Below are positions 7,805 to 17,352 of a stretch of DNA of 64,000 nucleotides, one piece after another. Position 1 is the first letter of the stretch. Each line of letters starts with the position of its first letter. Origin of the DNA: Lachnospiraceae bacterium C6A11 (GTDB lineage Bacteria; Bacillota; Clostridia; Lachnospirales; Lachnospiraceae); contig JNKY01000019.1 in the NCBI GenBank assembly GCA_000702245.1, positions 97,176 to 161,175 on the forward strand, written 5' to 3'. A program made the position numbers and the translations under genes. The notes under the pieces are model-generated. The model saw only the letters and a program-made list of their open reading frames with translations. It ran no database searches and was not told the DNA's origin.

Positions 7805-9943
7805 ATGGAAGGAAGATATGCAGACGTCATAATCGATATCTCGCATGAGAAGGTCGACAGGGTATTTCAGTACAGGATACCTGACGTGTTAAAGGGAAAA
7901 GTGAATATTGGAACGCCTGTTACGATTCCTTTCGGACGCGGAAATACCAGAAGACAGGGCTATATAGTCGGCATATCGGACGAGGCTCAGTGGGAAGAAA
8001 GTAAGATCAAGGAAATACTTGAGGTTCCGGAGAAGCAGCTTTCCATAGAGAGCAGACTGATTGAGCTTGCCGGCTGGATGAAGGAGCATTACGGCTCAAC
8101 CATGATAGCGGCTCTTAAGACTGTAACTCCTGTAAAGGAGAAGGTTAAGAAAGTCAGCAGGAAGAAGACTGCAACTGAGGACGTGGAGAGTGTTGGCGAA
8201 GAGATGACAGGTGATGTGTCGGCAGAATCGTCAGTTGACGCACAGCAGTTGAGTGGAGCACAGCAGACTACAGAAATAATAGCCGGGAAGCCTGAAACAG
8301 AACATGAAGCGGATCAGTTTGAGCTTAACAGCGAACAGAAGGAAATAGTCGAGAACTTCTGCGATGATTTTGAAACAGGTGTCAGAGGGAAATACCTGCT
8401 TCACGGTGTTACCGGAAGCGGTAAGACTGAGGTCTATATCGAGCTTGTGAAAGAGGTCGTAAGGTGCGGCAAGACAGCCATAGTACTGATACCCGAGATA
8501 TCTCTTACACTTCAGACGGTTGAAAGATTTGAAGCTGCATTCGGAGACAGGATATCGATCATCAATTCCAGACTGAGTAAGGGTGAAAAATATACTGAGT
8601 TTGAGAGGGCAAGAAAAGGCGAGACGGATCTTATAATAGGTCCGAGATCCGCACTCTTTGCACCATTTTCGAATCTCGGACTTATAATAATAGATGAAGA
8701 ACATGATACGGCTTACAAGAGTGAAACGACGCCGAAATATCATGCAAGAGAAACGGCAATGAAGCGTGCTGAACTTGAAGGAGCATCGGTAGTTCTCGGT
8801 TCGGCAACACCGTCCATAGAAAGCTATTACAGAGCGCTTTCGGGTGAGTATAAGCTTTGGAGCCTTCCTGACAGAGTTATGGGAAGGGCGCTTGCGACAA
8901 CGAGCATAGTAGATCTTAGAGAAGAATTGAAGAGTGGTAACAGGAGCATAATATCAAGAGAGCTTGCAGCCAAGATGGAGCAGGCGTTTGATGCCGGTGA
9001 ACAGGTTATGCTATTCATAAACCGGCGCGGCTACAGCAGCTTTGTTTCCTGCAGAAGCTGCGGACATGTTATAAAGTGTCCGAAATGTGATGTGACACTG
9101 GCACTGCACGGAAATCATAAACTTATGTGTCATTACTGCGGTTATCAGGCTGAGATGCCGGATAAATGTCCTTCCTGCTCGTCTAAGCTGATCGGCGGTT
9201 ATGGAACCGGAACCGAAAAGGTTGAAGCGGCAGTGAAGAGTATATTTCCGAATATCCGAACCCTTCGTATGGATAAGGACACGACCACGAGGAAGGATTC
9301 ACACCAAAGGATAATTAACAGCTTTAAAAGGCATAAAGCGGACTGCCTGATAGGTACCCAGATGATAGTTAAGGGGCATGATTTCGGAAATGTCACAGTC
9401 GTCGGAATTGTACTGGCGGATCTGAGTCTCTTCGATAATGATTATACATCGGCTGAGAGGACCTTTGATCTTCTCACGCAGGCGGCAGGGCGCGCAGGCA
9501 GAGGTGATAAACCGGGTTACGTAGTGATCCAGACCTACCAGCCGGAGCATTATACTATAAGCTCAGCGGCACAGCAGGATTATAACAGCTTCTTTGGGCA
9601 GGAGATATCCTACAGAAGACTTATGAAATACCCGCCGGCGTCACATATGCTCGGTATTCTCATAACCTCAAAGGATGAAGAGCTTGCGGACAGATTGTCT
9701 GCTGAGGTGGCGGAGAAGGTTAGAGAGCTTCTGTCTGATGAGAAGGGTGCGGTCGTAACAGGACCGGGACCTGCATATATCGGAAGGATCAATGAAAGCT
9801 ACAGAAGAGTAATCTATGCACGTGATGAAAAATATGATAAACTTACCATGGTCATAGATAAGGTGGATGGTATTTTCGCAAAGCTGAGCAGTGAAACGGA
9901 TGCGGAAATACAGTTCGATATGGACCCTATGAATGTTGTATAG
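7805..9943 (+). CDS. priA: Primosomal replication restart helicase PriA (replication factor Y)
   Basis: 3'-to-5' DNA helicase that reloads the replisome at collapsed forks. It shows Walker A (GVTGSGKTEVYIEL), the DEEH box (IIIDEEHD), the SAT motif, and the PriA zinc-binding insertion with paired CxxC motifs (CRSCGHVIKCPKC, CHYCGYQ, CPSC). The helicase C-terminal part includes GTQMIVKGHDF. I choose ATG 7805 (MEGRYADVIID), which has GGGAGA 4 nt upstream and matches the usual family N-terminus; ATG 7778 is also in frame. The 712-aa product contains a charged, low-complexity linker at about residues 110-172 between the DNA-binding and helicase parts. It is followed by def and fmt as in many Firmicutes. 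Confidence 0.95.
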   Translation: MEGRYADVIIDISHEKVDRVFQYRIPDVLKGKVNIGTPVTIPFGRGNTRRQGYIVGISDEAQWEESKIKEILEVPEKQLSIESRLIELAGWMKEHYGSTMIAALKTVTPVKEKVKKVSRKKTATEDVESVGEEMTGDVSAESSVDAQQLSGAQQTTEIIAGKPETEHEADQFELNSEQKEIVENFCDDFETGVRGKYLLHGVTGSGKTEVYIELVKEVVRCGKTAIVLIPEISLTLQTVERFEAAFGDRISIINSRLSKGEKYTEFERARKGETDLIIGPRSALFAPFSNLGLIIIDEEHDTAYKSETTPKYHARETAMKRAELEGASVVLGSATPSIESYYRALSGEYKLWSLPDRVMGRALATTSIVDLREELKSGNRSIISRELAAKMEQAFDAGEQVMLFINRRGYSSFVSCRSCGHVIKCPKCDVTLALHGNHKLMCHYCGYQAEMPDKCPSCSSKLIGGYGTGTEKVEAAVKSIFPNIRTLRMDKDTTTRKDSHQRIINSFKRHKADCLIGTQMIVKGHDFGNVTVVGIVLADLSLFDNDYTSAERTFDLLTQAAGRAGRGDKPGYVVIQTYQPEHYTISSAAQQDYNSFFGQEISYRRLMKYPPASHMLGILITSKDEELADRLSAEVAEKVRELLSDEKGAVVTGPGPAYIGRINESYRRVIYARDEKYDKLTMVIDKVDGIFAKLSSETDAEIQFDMDPMNVV

Positions 9944-10036
9944 AAACTTATATGAAAGATAAATAATGAGAGAGACAGGCAACGTATAAGCTGTATTTGC
10001 CTGGGTGACAGATAGTTATTAAAAAGGAGCGGAAAG

Positions 10037-10588
10037 ATGGCTATAAGAAATATAAGAGTTGACGGAGACGATATACTTAGAAAGGTTTGCAAGCCTGTTA
10101 CAAAGATGAACGAGAGGACACTCACACTGATCGATGATATGTTTGATACCATGTATGAGTCAAATGGTGTCGGACTTGCAGCGCCTCAGGTCGGAGTTCT
10201 CAAGAGAATAGTTGTTATTGATGTTATGGATGACAATCCGCTCGTTCTGATCAATCCTGAGATCATCGAAGCTGACGGCGAGCAGATTGGTGAGGAAGGC
10301 TGCCTCAGTCTGCCTGGCCTTTCGGGAGAGGTAACCAGGCCGGCTCATGTTGTCTGCAAGGCTCTTAATGAAGATATGGAAGAGTTTACAGTAGAAGGAG
10401 AGGGGCTTCTGGCAAGATGTATCTGCCATGAGCTTGATCACCTTGACGGCAAGCTCTATAAGGACATCGTACACGAGGGAACACTTCACAGAGTTGATCT
10501 TCCGCCGGTTGATGATGAGGTGGAAAATGATGAAGATGCTGATGACGAAGCAGATGCAGAGCCAGATGCTGATTCTAAAGCTGAATAA
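10037..10588 (+). CDS. def: Peptide deformylase
   Basis: Removes the formyl group from the initiator methionine of nascent proteins. All three metal-site motifs are present: [10 protein letters not shown] (motif 1), EEGCLSLPG with the metal-ligand cysteine (motif 2), and [12 protein letters not shown] with HExxH (motif 3). AAAAAGGAG lies 9 nt before the ATG. The catalytic domain ends near residue 155; the last 28 residues form a strongly acidic Asp/Glu tail, unusual for the family and probably disordered. fmt, which adds the formyl group this enzyme removes, is next. Confidence 0.96.
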   Translation: MAIRNIRVDGDDILRKVCKPVTKMNERTLTLIDDMFDTMYESNGVGLAAPQVGVLKRIVVIDVMDDNPLVLINPEIIEADGEQIGEEGCLSLPGLSGEVTRPAHVVCKALNEDMEEFTVEGEGLLARCICHELDHLDGKLYKDIVHEGTLHRVDLPPVDDEVENDEDADDEADAEPDADSKAE

Positions 10589-10723
10589 AGTATCAGATAA
10601 TGAATATATTATTTGAAGGTGGATGAGAAGTGATCTCGAAGATCATTCTGCATGATTATTCGTGAGTGACAATATGTATAGTGAATTAAGCACCGAAAGA
10701 TGATATTAAGGGGATGACGATTC

Positions 10724-11671
10724 ATGGATAAGAAAGATATTAAGATTATATATATGGGTACGCCGGAGTTTGCTGTGGATCCTCTCGAAGCCATAGTGAA
10801 GGAAGGCTACAATGTTGCAGCATGCTTTACCCAGCCGGACAAAATGAAGGGCAGAAGCGGCAAGCCTGTTCCGTCGCCGGTTAAGGAATGTGCCGTGAAG
10901 TATGATATTCCTGTATTTCAGCCTGACAGGCTCAGAAACAGCGAGAATGCTGAGATAATAAGAGAGATGGATCCGGATATGATAATTGTTGCGGCTTACG
11001 GTCAGATACTTCCGGAGGGAATACTGAATATTCCGAAATACGGCTGCATCAATATTCACGCTTCGCTGCTTCCAAAATACAGAGGTGCGGCGCCTATCGA
11101 GTGGTGCGTTATAAACGGCGAGAAGGAGACCGGCGTAACGACCATGTTTATGGCGAAGGGGCTTGATACAGGAGACATGATCGAGAAGGCTGTAACCGAG
11201 ATCGGTGAGAGTGAGACAGCTGAGGAGCTGAGAGCACGCCTTACGGTTATGGGTGCCGAGCTTATAATAAGTACGATGGATAAGATCCTTTCGGGTAAAT
11301 ATACCAGAACACCTCAGAATGATGAAGAGTCTAATTACGCAGTGATGCTGAAGAAGGAGATGGGCCAGATCGACTGGAGCCTCCCAGCAATAAATATAGA
11401 CAGACTTGTGAGAGGTCTGAGGCCTTGGCCGACTGCATTTACAACATTTCAGGGAAAGAGCCTGAAGATATTTAAGGCTGCAGTTTTGGAGGATGATACC
11501 GATGCTGCTCCGGGAGAGGTCATTGTAAGGACCAAGAAGGACTTCACGGTTAAGTGTGGAAGCGGCGCTCTGAAGATACTTTCGGTTCAGCCGGAGGGCA
11601 AGAAAGAGATGGACTCAGTCGCATTTCTTAATGGGAATAAGGTCGAGGCCGGAATGAAACTCGGAGAATAA
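10724..11671 (+). CDS. fmt: Methionyl-tRNA formyltransferase
   Basis: Formylates initiator Met-tRNA using 10-formyltetrahydrofolate. The N-terminus has IIYMGTPEFAVDPLEAI, and the catalytic region reads NIHASLLPKYRGAAPIEW, followed by ETGVTTMFMAKGLDTGDM. The C-terminal OB-fold-like domain starts near residue 205 (INIDRLVRGLRPWPTAFT). Length of 315 aa is typical. AAGGGGATGA precedes the start by about 8 nt. It lies between def and rsmB in the common deformylase-formyltransferase-Sun operon order. Confidence 0.96.
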   Translation: MDKKDIKIIYMGTPEFAVDPLEAIVKEGYNVAACFTQPDKMKGRSGKPVPSPVKECAVKYDIPVFQPDRLRNSENAEIIREMDPDMIIVAAYGQILPEGILNIPKYGCINIHASLLPKYRGAAPIEWCVINGEKETGVTTMFMAKGLDTGDMIEKAVTEIGESETAEELRARLTVMGAELIISTMDKILSGKYTRTPQNDEESNYAVMLKKEMGQIDWSLPAINIDRLVRGLRPWPTAFTTFQGKSLKIFKAAVLEDDTDAAPGEVIVRTKKDFTVKCGSGALKILSVQPEGKKEMDSVAFLNGNKVEAGMKLGE

Positions 11672-11700
11672 AGTGCTCCGTGACTGATCAGAATATAGTT

Positions 11701-11747
11701 AATGACATGATGCCAGAATAGGGAGTATTTTGGCGAGTCATGTTATT
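11701..11747 (+). other. Imperfect long hairpin between fmt and rsmB
   Basis: aatgacatga-tgcca (11701-11715) is complementary, with a two-base bulge and a G-U pair, to tggcgagtcatgttatt (11731-11747). No T tract follows. It may be an RNA processing or attenuation element. Confidence 0.35.
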
Positions 11748-11770
11748 GAATGAGATGAAGGATTAAACAA

Positions 11771-13186
11771 GTGAGTAGTAACAGATCGGATAACAACAGA
11801 AAAGTAGTGATAGATATCCTTCTGGATATGGAGCAGCAGCGCACCTTTTTGGGCGATGCTCTGGATAAGGCGCTCCGCAAGATGCAGTTTGCTGATAAGA
11901 AGGATAGAAGCTTTATCACGAGAGAAGCGGAGGGTATAAGTGAATACCTTCTTTCTCTTGATAAGATCATCGGAGGCTTCTCGAAAACTCCGGTCAAAAA
12001 GCTTAGACCGATCATCAGAAATATACTACGTCTTGGCATATATGAGATGCTTTTCATGGATTCTGTACCATCAAGAGCAACCATCAATGAGTGCGTAAAT
12101 ATGACCAAGGCTCACAATATGATGAAGCTTTCGGGCTTTGTTAATGCTGTTCTCAGAAGTGTAGACAGAAAGCTTACAGAAGAGGACTACTACAAAGTTG
12201 AATCGACGCAGGAGTCGAATGAGAATACAACTTGTGATGCAATGATCAGTAATGAACTACTGGTTGAAAAAGAACTCATAAGATTGGAAAGGATCGCAAA
12301 GGTATTTGGTTTTAAGACTCTTTCAGAAAAGTATTCCGCTCCGGAATGGCTGGTAAGTAAGCTCAGCAGTATCTATGGAGAAGAGAAAACTGAGAAGATA
12401 CTGTCAGCCTCTTTTACGAGAAAGAAGCTGACTATCAGATATAACAGAACTCTGACAACAAAAGAAGAGTTAAGGGATAAGCTTACCGAGAAAGGTATAG
12501 CGGTTTCGGATGGAAAATACAGTGATTCTGCGCTGCAGATCAGTGATATAGATTTTGTTAGAAGGCTTCCCGGATATAAGGAGGGGCTTTTTTCGGTTCA
12601 GGCAGAAAGCTCGATGCGAGCTGTTGAAGCCCTTGAGATTAAGGAGGGTATGAAGGTCATTGACCTCTGCGCAGCTCCGGGAGGTAAGAGTCTTTATACA
12701 GCCGAGCTTCTAGGAGGTACCGGAGAGGTTGTTTCAAGAGATATCTCCGATGATAAGATAGAAAAGATAAGTGATAATATGACCAGACTCAGACTGGCAA
12801 ATATGAAGGTAGAAAAGGCGGACGCCACAGTATTTGATGAGAAACTGAGTGGCAGTTTCGACATCGTCATCGCCGATGTTCCGTGCTCCGGTCTGGGTGT
12901 CATGGGCAGAAAGAGCGATATCAAATACAGACTCAAGCCGGAAGATATTGCCTCGCTTTCAGAGCTTTCACGCAGTATCCTCACAAATGCCGTCCGTTAC
13001 GTTAAGCCGGGCGGAAAGCTTCTTTTCTCAACCTGCACCATCCTCCCTGAGGAGAATGAGGAGAATGCTCGATGGCTGCTGGATGAGTTCAAGGGTGATA
13101 TGTCAATAGAATCTCAGAATCATTTCGTTCAGGGACTCGATTATACAGACGGCTTCTATTTTTCAATCTTTCGTAAAAATGATTAA
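11771..13186 (+). CDS. rsmB: 16S rRNA (cytosine-967-C5)-methyltransferase RsmB (Sun)
   Basis: SAM-dependent m5C methyltransferase with an N-terminal NusB-like RNA-binding domain (about residues 8-135; AALxKxL-like helices, IDECVN-like ATINECVNMTKAH) and a C-terminal Rossmann methyltransferase domain. Motif I is DLCAAPGGKSLYTAELLGG; the catalytic cysteines are in ADVPCSGLGVMGRKSDIKYR and LLFSTCTILPEENE. The start is GTG 11771. Length 471 aa is slightly long because of a Ser/Glu-rich insertion at residues about 145-195. It is followed closely by rlmN, the usual neighbour. Confidence 0.94.
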   Translation: MSSNRSDNNRKVVIDILLDMEQQRTFLGDALDKALRKMQFADKKDRSFITREAEGISEYLLSLDKIIGGFSKTPVKKLRPIIRNILRLGIYEMLFMDSVPSRATINECVNMTKAHNMMKLSGFVNAVLRSVDRKLTEEDYYKVESTQESNENTTCDAMISNELLVEKELIRLERIAKVFGFKTLSEKYSAPEWLVSKLSSIYGEEKTEKILSASFTRKKLTIRYNRTLTTKEELRDKLTEKGIAVSDGKYSDSALQISDIDFVRRLPGYKEGLFSVQAESSMRAVEALEIKEGMKVIDLCAAPGGKSLYTAELLGGTGEVVSRDISDDKIEKISDNMTRLRLANMKVEKADATVFDEKLSGSFDIVIADVPCSGLGVMGRKSDIKYRLKPEDIASLSELSRSILTNAVRYVKPGGKLLFSTCTILPEENEENARWLLDEFKGDMSIESQNHFVQGLDYTDGFYFSIFRKND

Positions 13187-13229
13187 TCAATAATTTACAA
13201 TTCCGTCCGATAAATTAGTAGGTGAAATA

Positions 13230-14249
13230 ATGGACATACCATCAATGACGTTATCCGAATTAACTGAATATATTAAGCAGAAAGGCTACCCGGCCTTCCG
13301 CGCGAAGCAGATCTACGAATGGCTCCACAAGAAGCAGACCTTCGACACCTCCGAGATGAGCAATCTTCCGGAAAACATGCGTAAGGATATAGCTGCGGAG
13401 ATTCCGGTTATAACCGAGGAGACTCATCTGGTTTCGAAGAAGGACGGAAGCATAAAGTTTCTTATGAAAATGCCTGACGGCCAGATGATCGAAACTGTAT
13501 TTATGAGATACCATCATGGAAACTCGGTATGCATATCTTCGCAGGCAGGCTGCAGGATGGGCTGCAGGTTCTGTGCGTCAACTATAGGAGGTCTGGTCAG
13601 AAACCTTGAGCCTTCCGAGATGCTTTATCAGATATATCATGCCATCAGAAGCACCGGAGAGCGCGTATCAAATATAGTCGTTATGGGTACCGGTGAACCG
13701 CTCGATAATTACGATAATCTGATAAGATTCCTTGATCTTATTACCGATGAGAACGGCTATAACATAAGCGAGAGAAATATAACTGTATCCAGCTGCGGGC
13801 TGGTGCCGATGATAAAGAAGCTGGCTGACGAGAAGAGGACGATAACCTTTGCGTTATCACTTCATGCAACGACTGACGAGGAGAGGAAGGCACTTATGCC
13901 TGTGGCGGAGAGATACAGCCTTTCGGAGACTCTTGATGCATGCAGGTATTATTTTGACGTGACCGGTAGAAGACTGACCTTTGAGTACAGTCTGGTACGT
14001 GGTGTGAACGACAGTGAGGATCATGCTAGGCGTCTGGCAGCCCTTATTAAGGGTCTGAACGCCCATGTGAATCTCATTCCGGTCAACCCCGTAGAAGAAC
14101 GCAAATACAAGGCTACAGAGGCCGACAGGGTCGAGCTTTTTAAAAATATACTTGAAAAATACCGAATTAATGTTACTATTAGGAGAGGTATGGGCAGCGA
14201 TATCGATGCTGCCTGCGGACAGCTTAGAAGAAAATATTCTAACAGATAA
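13230..14249 (+). CDS. rlmN: Dual-specificity 23S rRNA/tRNA adenine-C2 methyltransferase RlmN
   Basis: Radical SAM enzyme that makes m2A2503 in 23S rRNA and m2A37 in some tRNAs. The [4Fe-4S] motif is GCRMGCRFCAST (CxxxCxxC). The conserved GTGEPLDNYDN follows, and the C-terminal catalytic cysteine is in the terminal SDIDAACGQLRRKY. The N-terminal helical RNA-binding domain reads FRAKQIYEWLHKKQ. An AGGTGA lies 7 nt before the ATG. Length 339 aa is normal. Confidence 0.96.
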   Translation: MDIPSMTLSELTEYIKQKGYPAFRAKQIYEWLHKKQTFDTSEMSNLPENMRKDIAAEIPVITEETHLVSKKDGSIKFLMKMPDGQMIETVFMRYHHGNSVCISSQAGCRMGCRFCASTIGGLVRNLEPSEMLYQIYHAIRSTGERVSNIVVMGTGEPLDNYDNLIRFLDLITDENGYNISERNITVSSCGLVPMIKKLADEKRTITFALSLHATTDEERKALMPVAERYSLSETLDACRYYFDVTGRRLTFEYSLVRGVNDSEDHARRLAALIKGLNAHVNLIPVNPVEERKYKATEADRVELFKNILEKYRINVTIRRGMGSDIDAACGQLRRKYSNR

Positions 14250-14266
14250 CAGGCAAGGAGTTTTTG

Positions 14267-14986
14267 ATGACATCATTCGGAAAAACTGACACCGGCCTTA
14301 AGAGGAGCAGTAATCAGGATAGTATTTATCTGTCGGATTCTCCGGTTGGGCCGTTACCTAATCTTTATATTGTTGCCGACGGCATGGGCGGCCATGCGGC
14401 AGGTGACTTTGCCTCACAATATGCGATACGACTTGTGGTTGACTTCATAAAAAGGTCTACCGTTAAAAATCCGATATCTCTTCTGAAGAGAGCATTTATA
14501 TATGCAAGCAATGAGGTATATAAGGAAGCGGAAAAAGATAAATATAAAAATGGTATGGGGACGACTATGGTTGCAGCGGTTGTGATCGGGTCTGAACTAT
14601 ATGTCGGAAATATTGGCGACAGCAGGCTGTATGTTATTGATGATGATATACAGCAGATCACGATGGATCATTCTCTTGTTGAAGAGCTTATCAGAAACGG
14701 ACAGTTAGACAGGAACAAGGGCAGGAATCATCCTGAGAAAAATATCATTACGAGAGCCATGGGTTCAAGAGACGAAGCCATGCCGGACTTCTTCCAGATC
14801 ACACTGAAGGAGAACAGCCGTATACTTCTGTGTTCGGACGGTCTCTCAAATATGGTAGAGGATGATGAGATTCGTGACATCGTGAGTGATGATAACGATC
14901 TTGAGCGAGTGGTTGAATATCTGATAAGCAGAGCGAACTACTACGGCGGAAACGACAATATTTCCGTTGTTGTTGTGTCTAATTAG
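14267..14986 (+). CDS. stp: PP2C-type serine/threonine phosphatase (Stp/PrpC)
   Basis: Metal-dependent phosphatase that reverses PASTA-kinase phosphorylation. PP2C metal-site motifs are visible: VADGMGGHAAGD, GTTMVAAVV, VGNIGDSRLYV and the C-terminal LLCSDGLSN and GGNDNISVVVV. I start at ATG 14267 (MTSFGKTD), 6 nt after AAGGAG; a TTG one codon earlier is less likely. 239 aa. The gene lies between rlmN and prkC, the normal kinase/phosphatase pair, only 14 nt before the kinase start. Confidence 0.95.
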   Translation: MTSFGKTDTGLKRSSNQDSIYLSDSPVGPLPNLYIVADGMGGHAAGDFASQYAIRLVVDFIKRSTVKNPISLLKRAFIYASNEVYKEAEKDKYKNGMGTTMVAAVVIGSELYVGNIGDSRLYVIDDDIQQITMDHSLVEELIRNGQLDRNKGRNHPEKNIITRAMGSRDEAMPDFFQITLKENSRILLCSDGLSNMVEDDEIRDIVSDDNDLERVVEYLISRANYYGGNDNISVVVVSN

Positions 14987-15000
14987 CGAGGAGTGTAAAA

Positions 15001-17340
15001 ATGCTAAATCCGGGATTAATTCTTGATGATAGATATGAAATAGTTGAGGTTGTGGGTACGGGCGGAATGTCCACCGTATACAAGGCGAAGGACCTGAGAC
15101 TGCAGAGATGCGTAGCTCTTAAGGTTCTGAAGTCTGAGTTCAGTAATGATATGAATTTTGTTTCAAAGTTCAGGGTTGAGGCTCAGGCATCTGCAGCGCT
15201 TTCACATCCTAATATTGTAAATGTATATGATGTATGCGAGGACGATGGAAAGTATTTTATCGTCATGGAGCTTGTTGAGGGTATAACTCTCAAGGATTTC
15301 ATCAGACAGAAGGGCAGACTTGATATGAATACTGCTATCGATTTTTCGATACAGATCGCTTCAGGTCTTGCTGCTGCGCATGAAAACCATGTTATCCACA
15401 GGGATATCAAGCCGCAGAATATAATCGTAGGAAGTAACGGCGCCCTTAAGGTTACGGATTTCGGTATTGCCAAGGCTGCTACTTCAAATACAATGTCCAC
15501 AACAAATATGGGCAGCGTCCATTACATTTCACCTGAGCAGGCAAGAGGCGGCTACAGTGATGAGAGAAGTGATATTTATTCACTTGGTATCACAATGTAT
15601 GAGATGGTTACGGGCCGTGTTCCTTTTGAAGGAGATACAAACGTTTCCATCGCACTTATGCATATTCAGAACGAGATAATACCGCCGACAAGGCTTTATC
15701 CGGATATTTATTCAAGCCTTGAGAAGGTTATCATGAAGGCTGTACAGAAGAAGCCTGAAAGAAGATATCTTACGGCAAATGCACTTATCGCAGATCTTAA
15801 CAGAGTAAAGAATAATCCTAATATAGATATAATAGTTGCACCTTCGGTTGTTACAAATTCTCCGACAAGAGAGTTTACGGAGAATGATATCCAGGCAATC
15901 AAGAGAGAGAGCGGACTGAAGAATGTTGAGAATGTTCCGCAGTATACGGGCGCAGCGCAACCTTATGCAGGCCAGCAGGTTCAGTCATCTGTACCGCAGG
16001 TCAACAGGGCAAGGCTTGACCAGCTTATGCAGGAGGAGGATGATTCGCTTTATGATGTTCCTGAAACTCCTGTAAAGAAGAAGGGTATCAAGAAGGTCGA
16101 GGATGACTATGATGAGTATCCTGAAGAGAGACAGGAGAGATATGAGGAGCCTGAGGAAGACGACGATGATGCTGTAGATCCAAAGCTTGAGAAGGTTGTT
16201 ATGATAGCCGGAATTGCAGCGGCAGTTATTATTGCAGTTATCCTTTTTATACTTCTCGGAAATGTTCTCGGATGGTTCAAGTTCGGCAAGGGCAGTGACG
16301 AGAAGACAACAGCTAAGCCGACAACAACTACGACTGAAGCCGTTTCAACAGAAAATACAGGTGATTCAAGCACTACAGAGACAACCTCTGAGACCACCAG
16401 TGAAACAACTGAGCAGAAGACAAAGAAGATGATCAATGTTGAAGGTCTTAGTGAGAGTGCTGCAAAGAGTCAGCTTGAGAAGGCAGGCTTTACAAATGTC
16501 AGAGTTGACAAAGTAAATGATGATAATGTTCCTGAAAACTATGTAATTAAGCAGAGTGTGGCAGAGGCTGAGGTAATTGAGATTGACAGAGAAATCGTTA
16601 TCACTGTAAGTCTTGGAGCTGCTGAGCTGCCTGTTCCGAATGTTGCAGGCAAGTCTGTAGAAGAGGCTGACAGCATGATCTCTGAGGCGGGCTTCAATGT
16701 TACACACGGCTATGAGCTTTCAGAAACTGTAGAGAAGAACTATGTAATCAGAACTGATCCTGAAGCAGGTGTTATGGCTGCATCGGGCAGTACGATTAAG
16801 ATAATAGTAAGTAACGGCCCTAAGGAGGTTCAGGTTCCGGATGTCAAGAACCTGACAGAGGAGGCAGCCGTAAGTACTATCGAATCACTTAAGCTTGCTG
16901 TGGGCGAGGTTAAGCGTGAGCCTAGTGATACGGTTCCGGAGGGCAGGATCATAAGCCAGACTATCGATCCATCCGCAAGCGTTCCTGAGGGAACGCCGAT
17001 CGGCTTCACTGTAAGTACGGGAAGAGCTGTTAAGACCTTCTCGGCAACAGTAAGCGGCGAGATCACTCCTTATGACGGCGGTACTGTAAGCAAGTATATC
17101 CAGGAGTCAGGTGGATCCATCCATATCGTAGTTTCCTTCGATGATGGTAAGGAAAAGCATACGATAGTTGACCAGGATCTTAATGCAGGTTCATTCCCAT
17201 TCAATGTAAATCAGACATTCACCGGTCTTGAGGGAAATGAAGGAAGTGTACTCATCATAATCAATGATCAGGCAGGTAATGAGATCACAAGTATGTTCGA
17301 CGTTGATAAGGTTAGAAACGTAACATACACTGCCGAATAA
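15001..17340 (+). CDS. prkC: PASTA-domain serine/threonine protein kinase (PrkC/PknB/IreK type)
   Basis: Membrane Hanks-type kinase that senses peptidoglycan or lipid II fragments and controls cell-wall growth. Kinase domain about residues 10-275: glycine loop VGTGGMSTVYKAK, K41, HRDIKPQN (133-140), DFGIAK (153-158). A charged juxtamembrane region leads to one transmembrane helix near 399-423, then a Thr-rich stalk. Three PASTA repeats follow (about 478-540, 541-606, 607-675). An additional beta-rich segment of about 100 residues after the last PASTA repeat (FSATVSGEITPYDGG onward) is not a PASTA unit and may be an extra ligand-binding domain. 779 aa. GAGGAGTG precedes the ATG. Confidence 0.95.
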   Translation: MLNPGLILDDRYEIVEVVGTGGMSTVYKAKDLRLQRCVALKVLKSEFSNDMNFVSKFRVEAQASAALSHPNIVNVYDVCEDDGKYFIVMELVEGITLKDFIRQKGRLDMNTAIDFSIQIASGLAAAHENHVIHRDIKPQNIIVGSNGALKVTDFGIAKAATSNTMSTTNMGSVHYISPEQARGGYSDERSDIYSLGITMYEMVTGRVPFEGDTNVSIALMHIQNEIIPPTRLYPDIYSSLEKVIMKAVQKKPERRYLTANALIADLNRVKNNPNIDIIVAPSVVTNSPTREFTENDIQAIKRESGLKNVENVPQYTGAAQPYAGQQVQSSVPQVNRARLDQLMQEEDDSLYDVPETPVKKKGIKKVEDDYDEYPEERQERYEEPEEDDDDAVDPKLEKVVMIAGIAAAVIIAVILFILLGNVLGWFKFGKGSDEKTTAKPTTTTTEAVSTENTGDSSTTETTSETTSETTEQKTKKMINVEGLSESAAKSQLEKAGFTNVRVDKVNDDNVPENYVIKQSVAEAEVIEIDREIVITVSLGAAELPVPNVAGKSVEEADSMISEAGFNVTHGYELSETVEKNYVIRTDPEAGVMAASGSTIKIIVSNGPKEVQVPDVKNLTEEAAVSTIESLKLAVGEVKREPSDTVPEGRIISQTIDPSASVPEGTPIGFTVSTGRAVKTFSATVSGEITPYDGGTVSKYIQESGGSIHIVVSFDDGKEKHTIVDQDLNAGSFPFNVNQTFTGLEGNEGSVLIIINDQAGNEITSMFDVDKVRNVTYTAE

Positions 17341-17352
17341 AGGAAAGAGTAT

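Noticed and set aside
9977..10004. caggcaa / ttgcctg hairpin between priA and def as a terminator.
   Set aside because: No T tract follows, and priA-def-fmt normally form one transcript.
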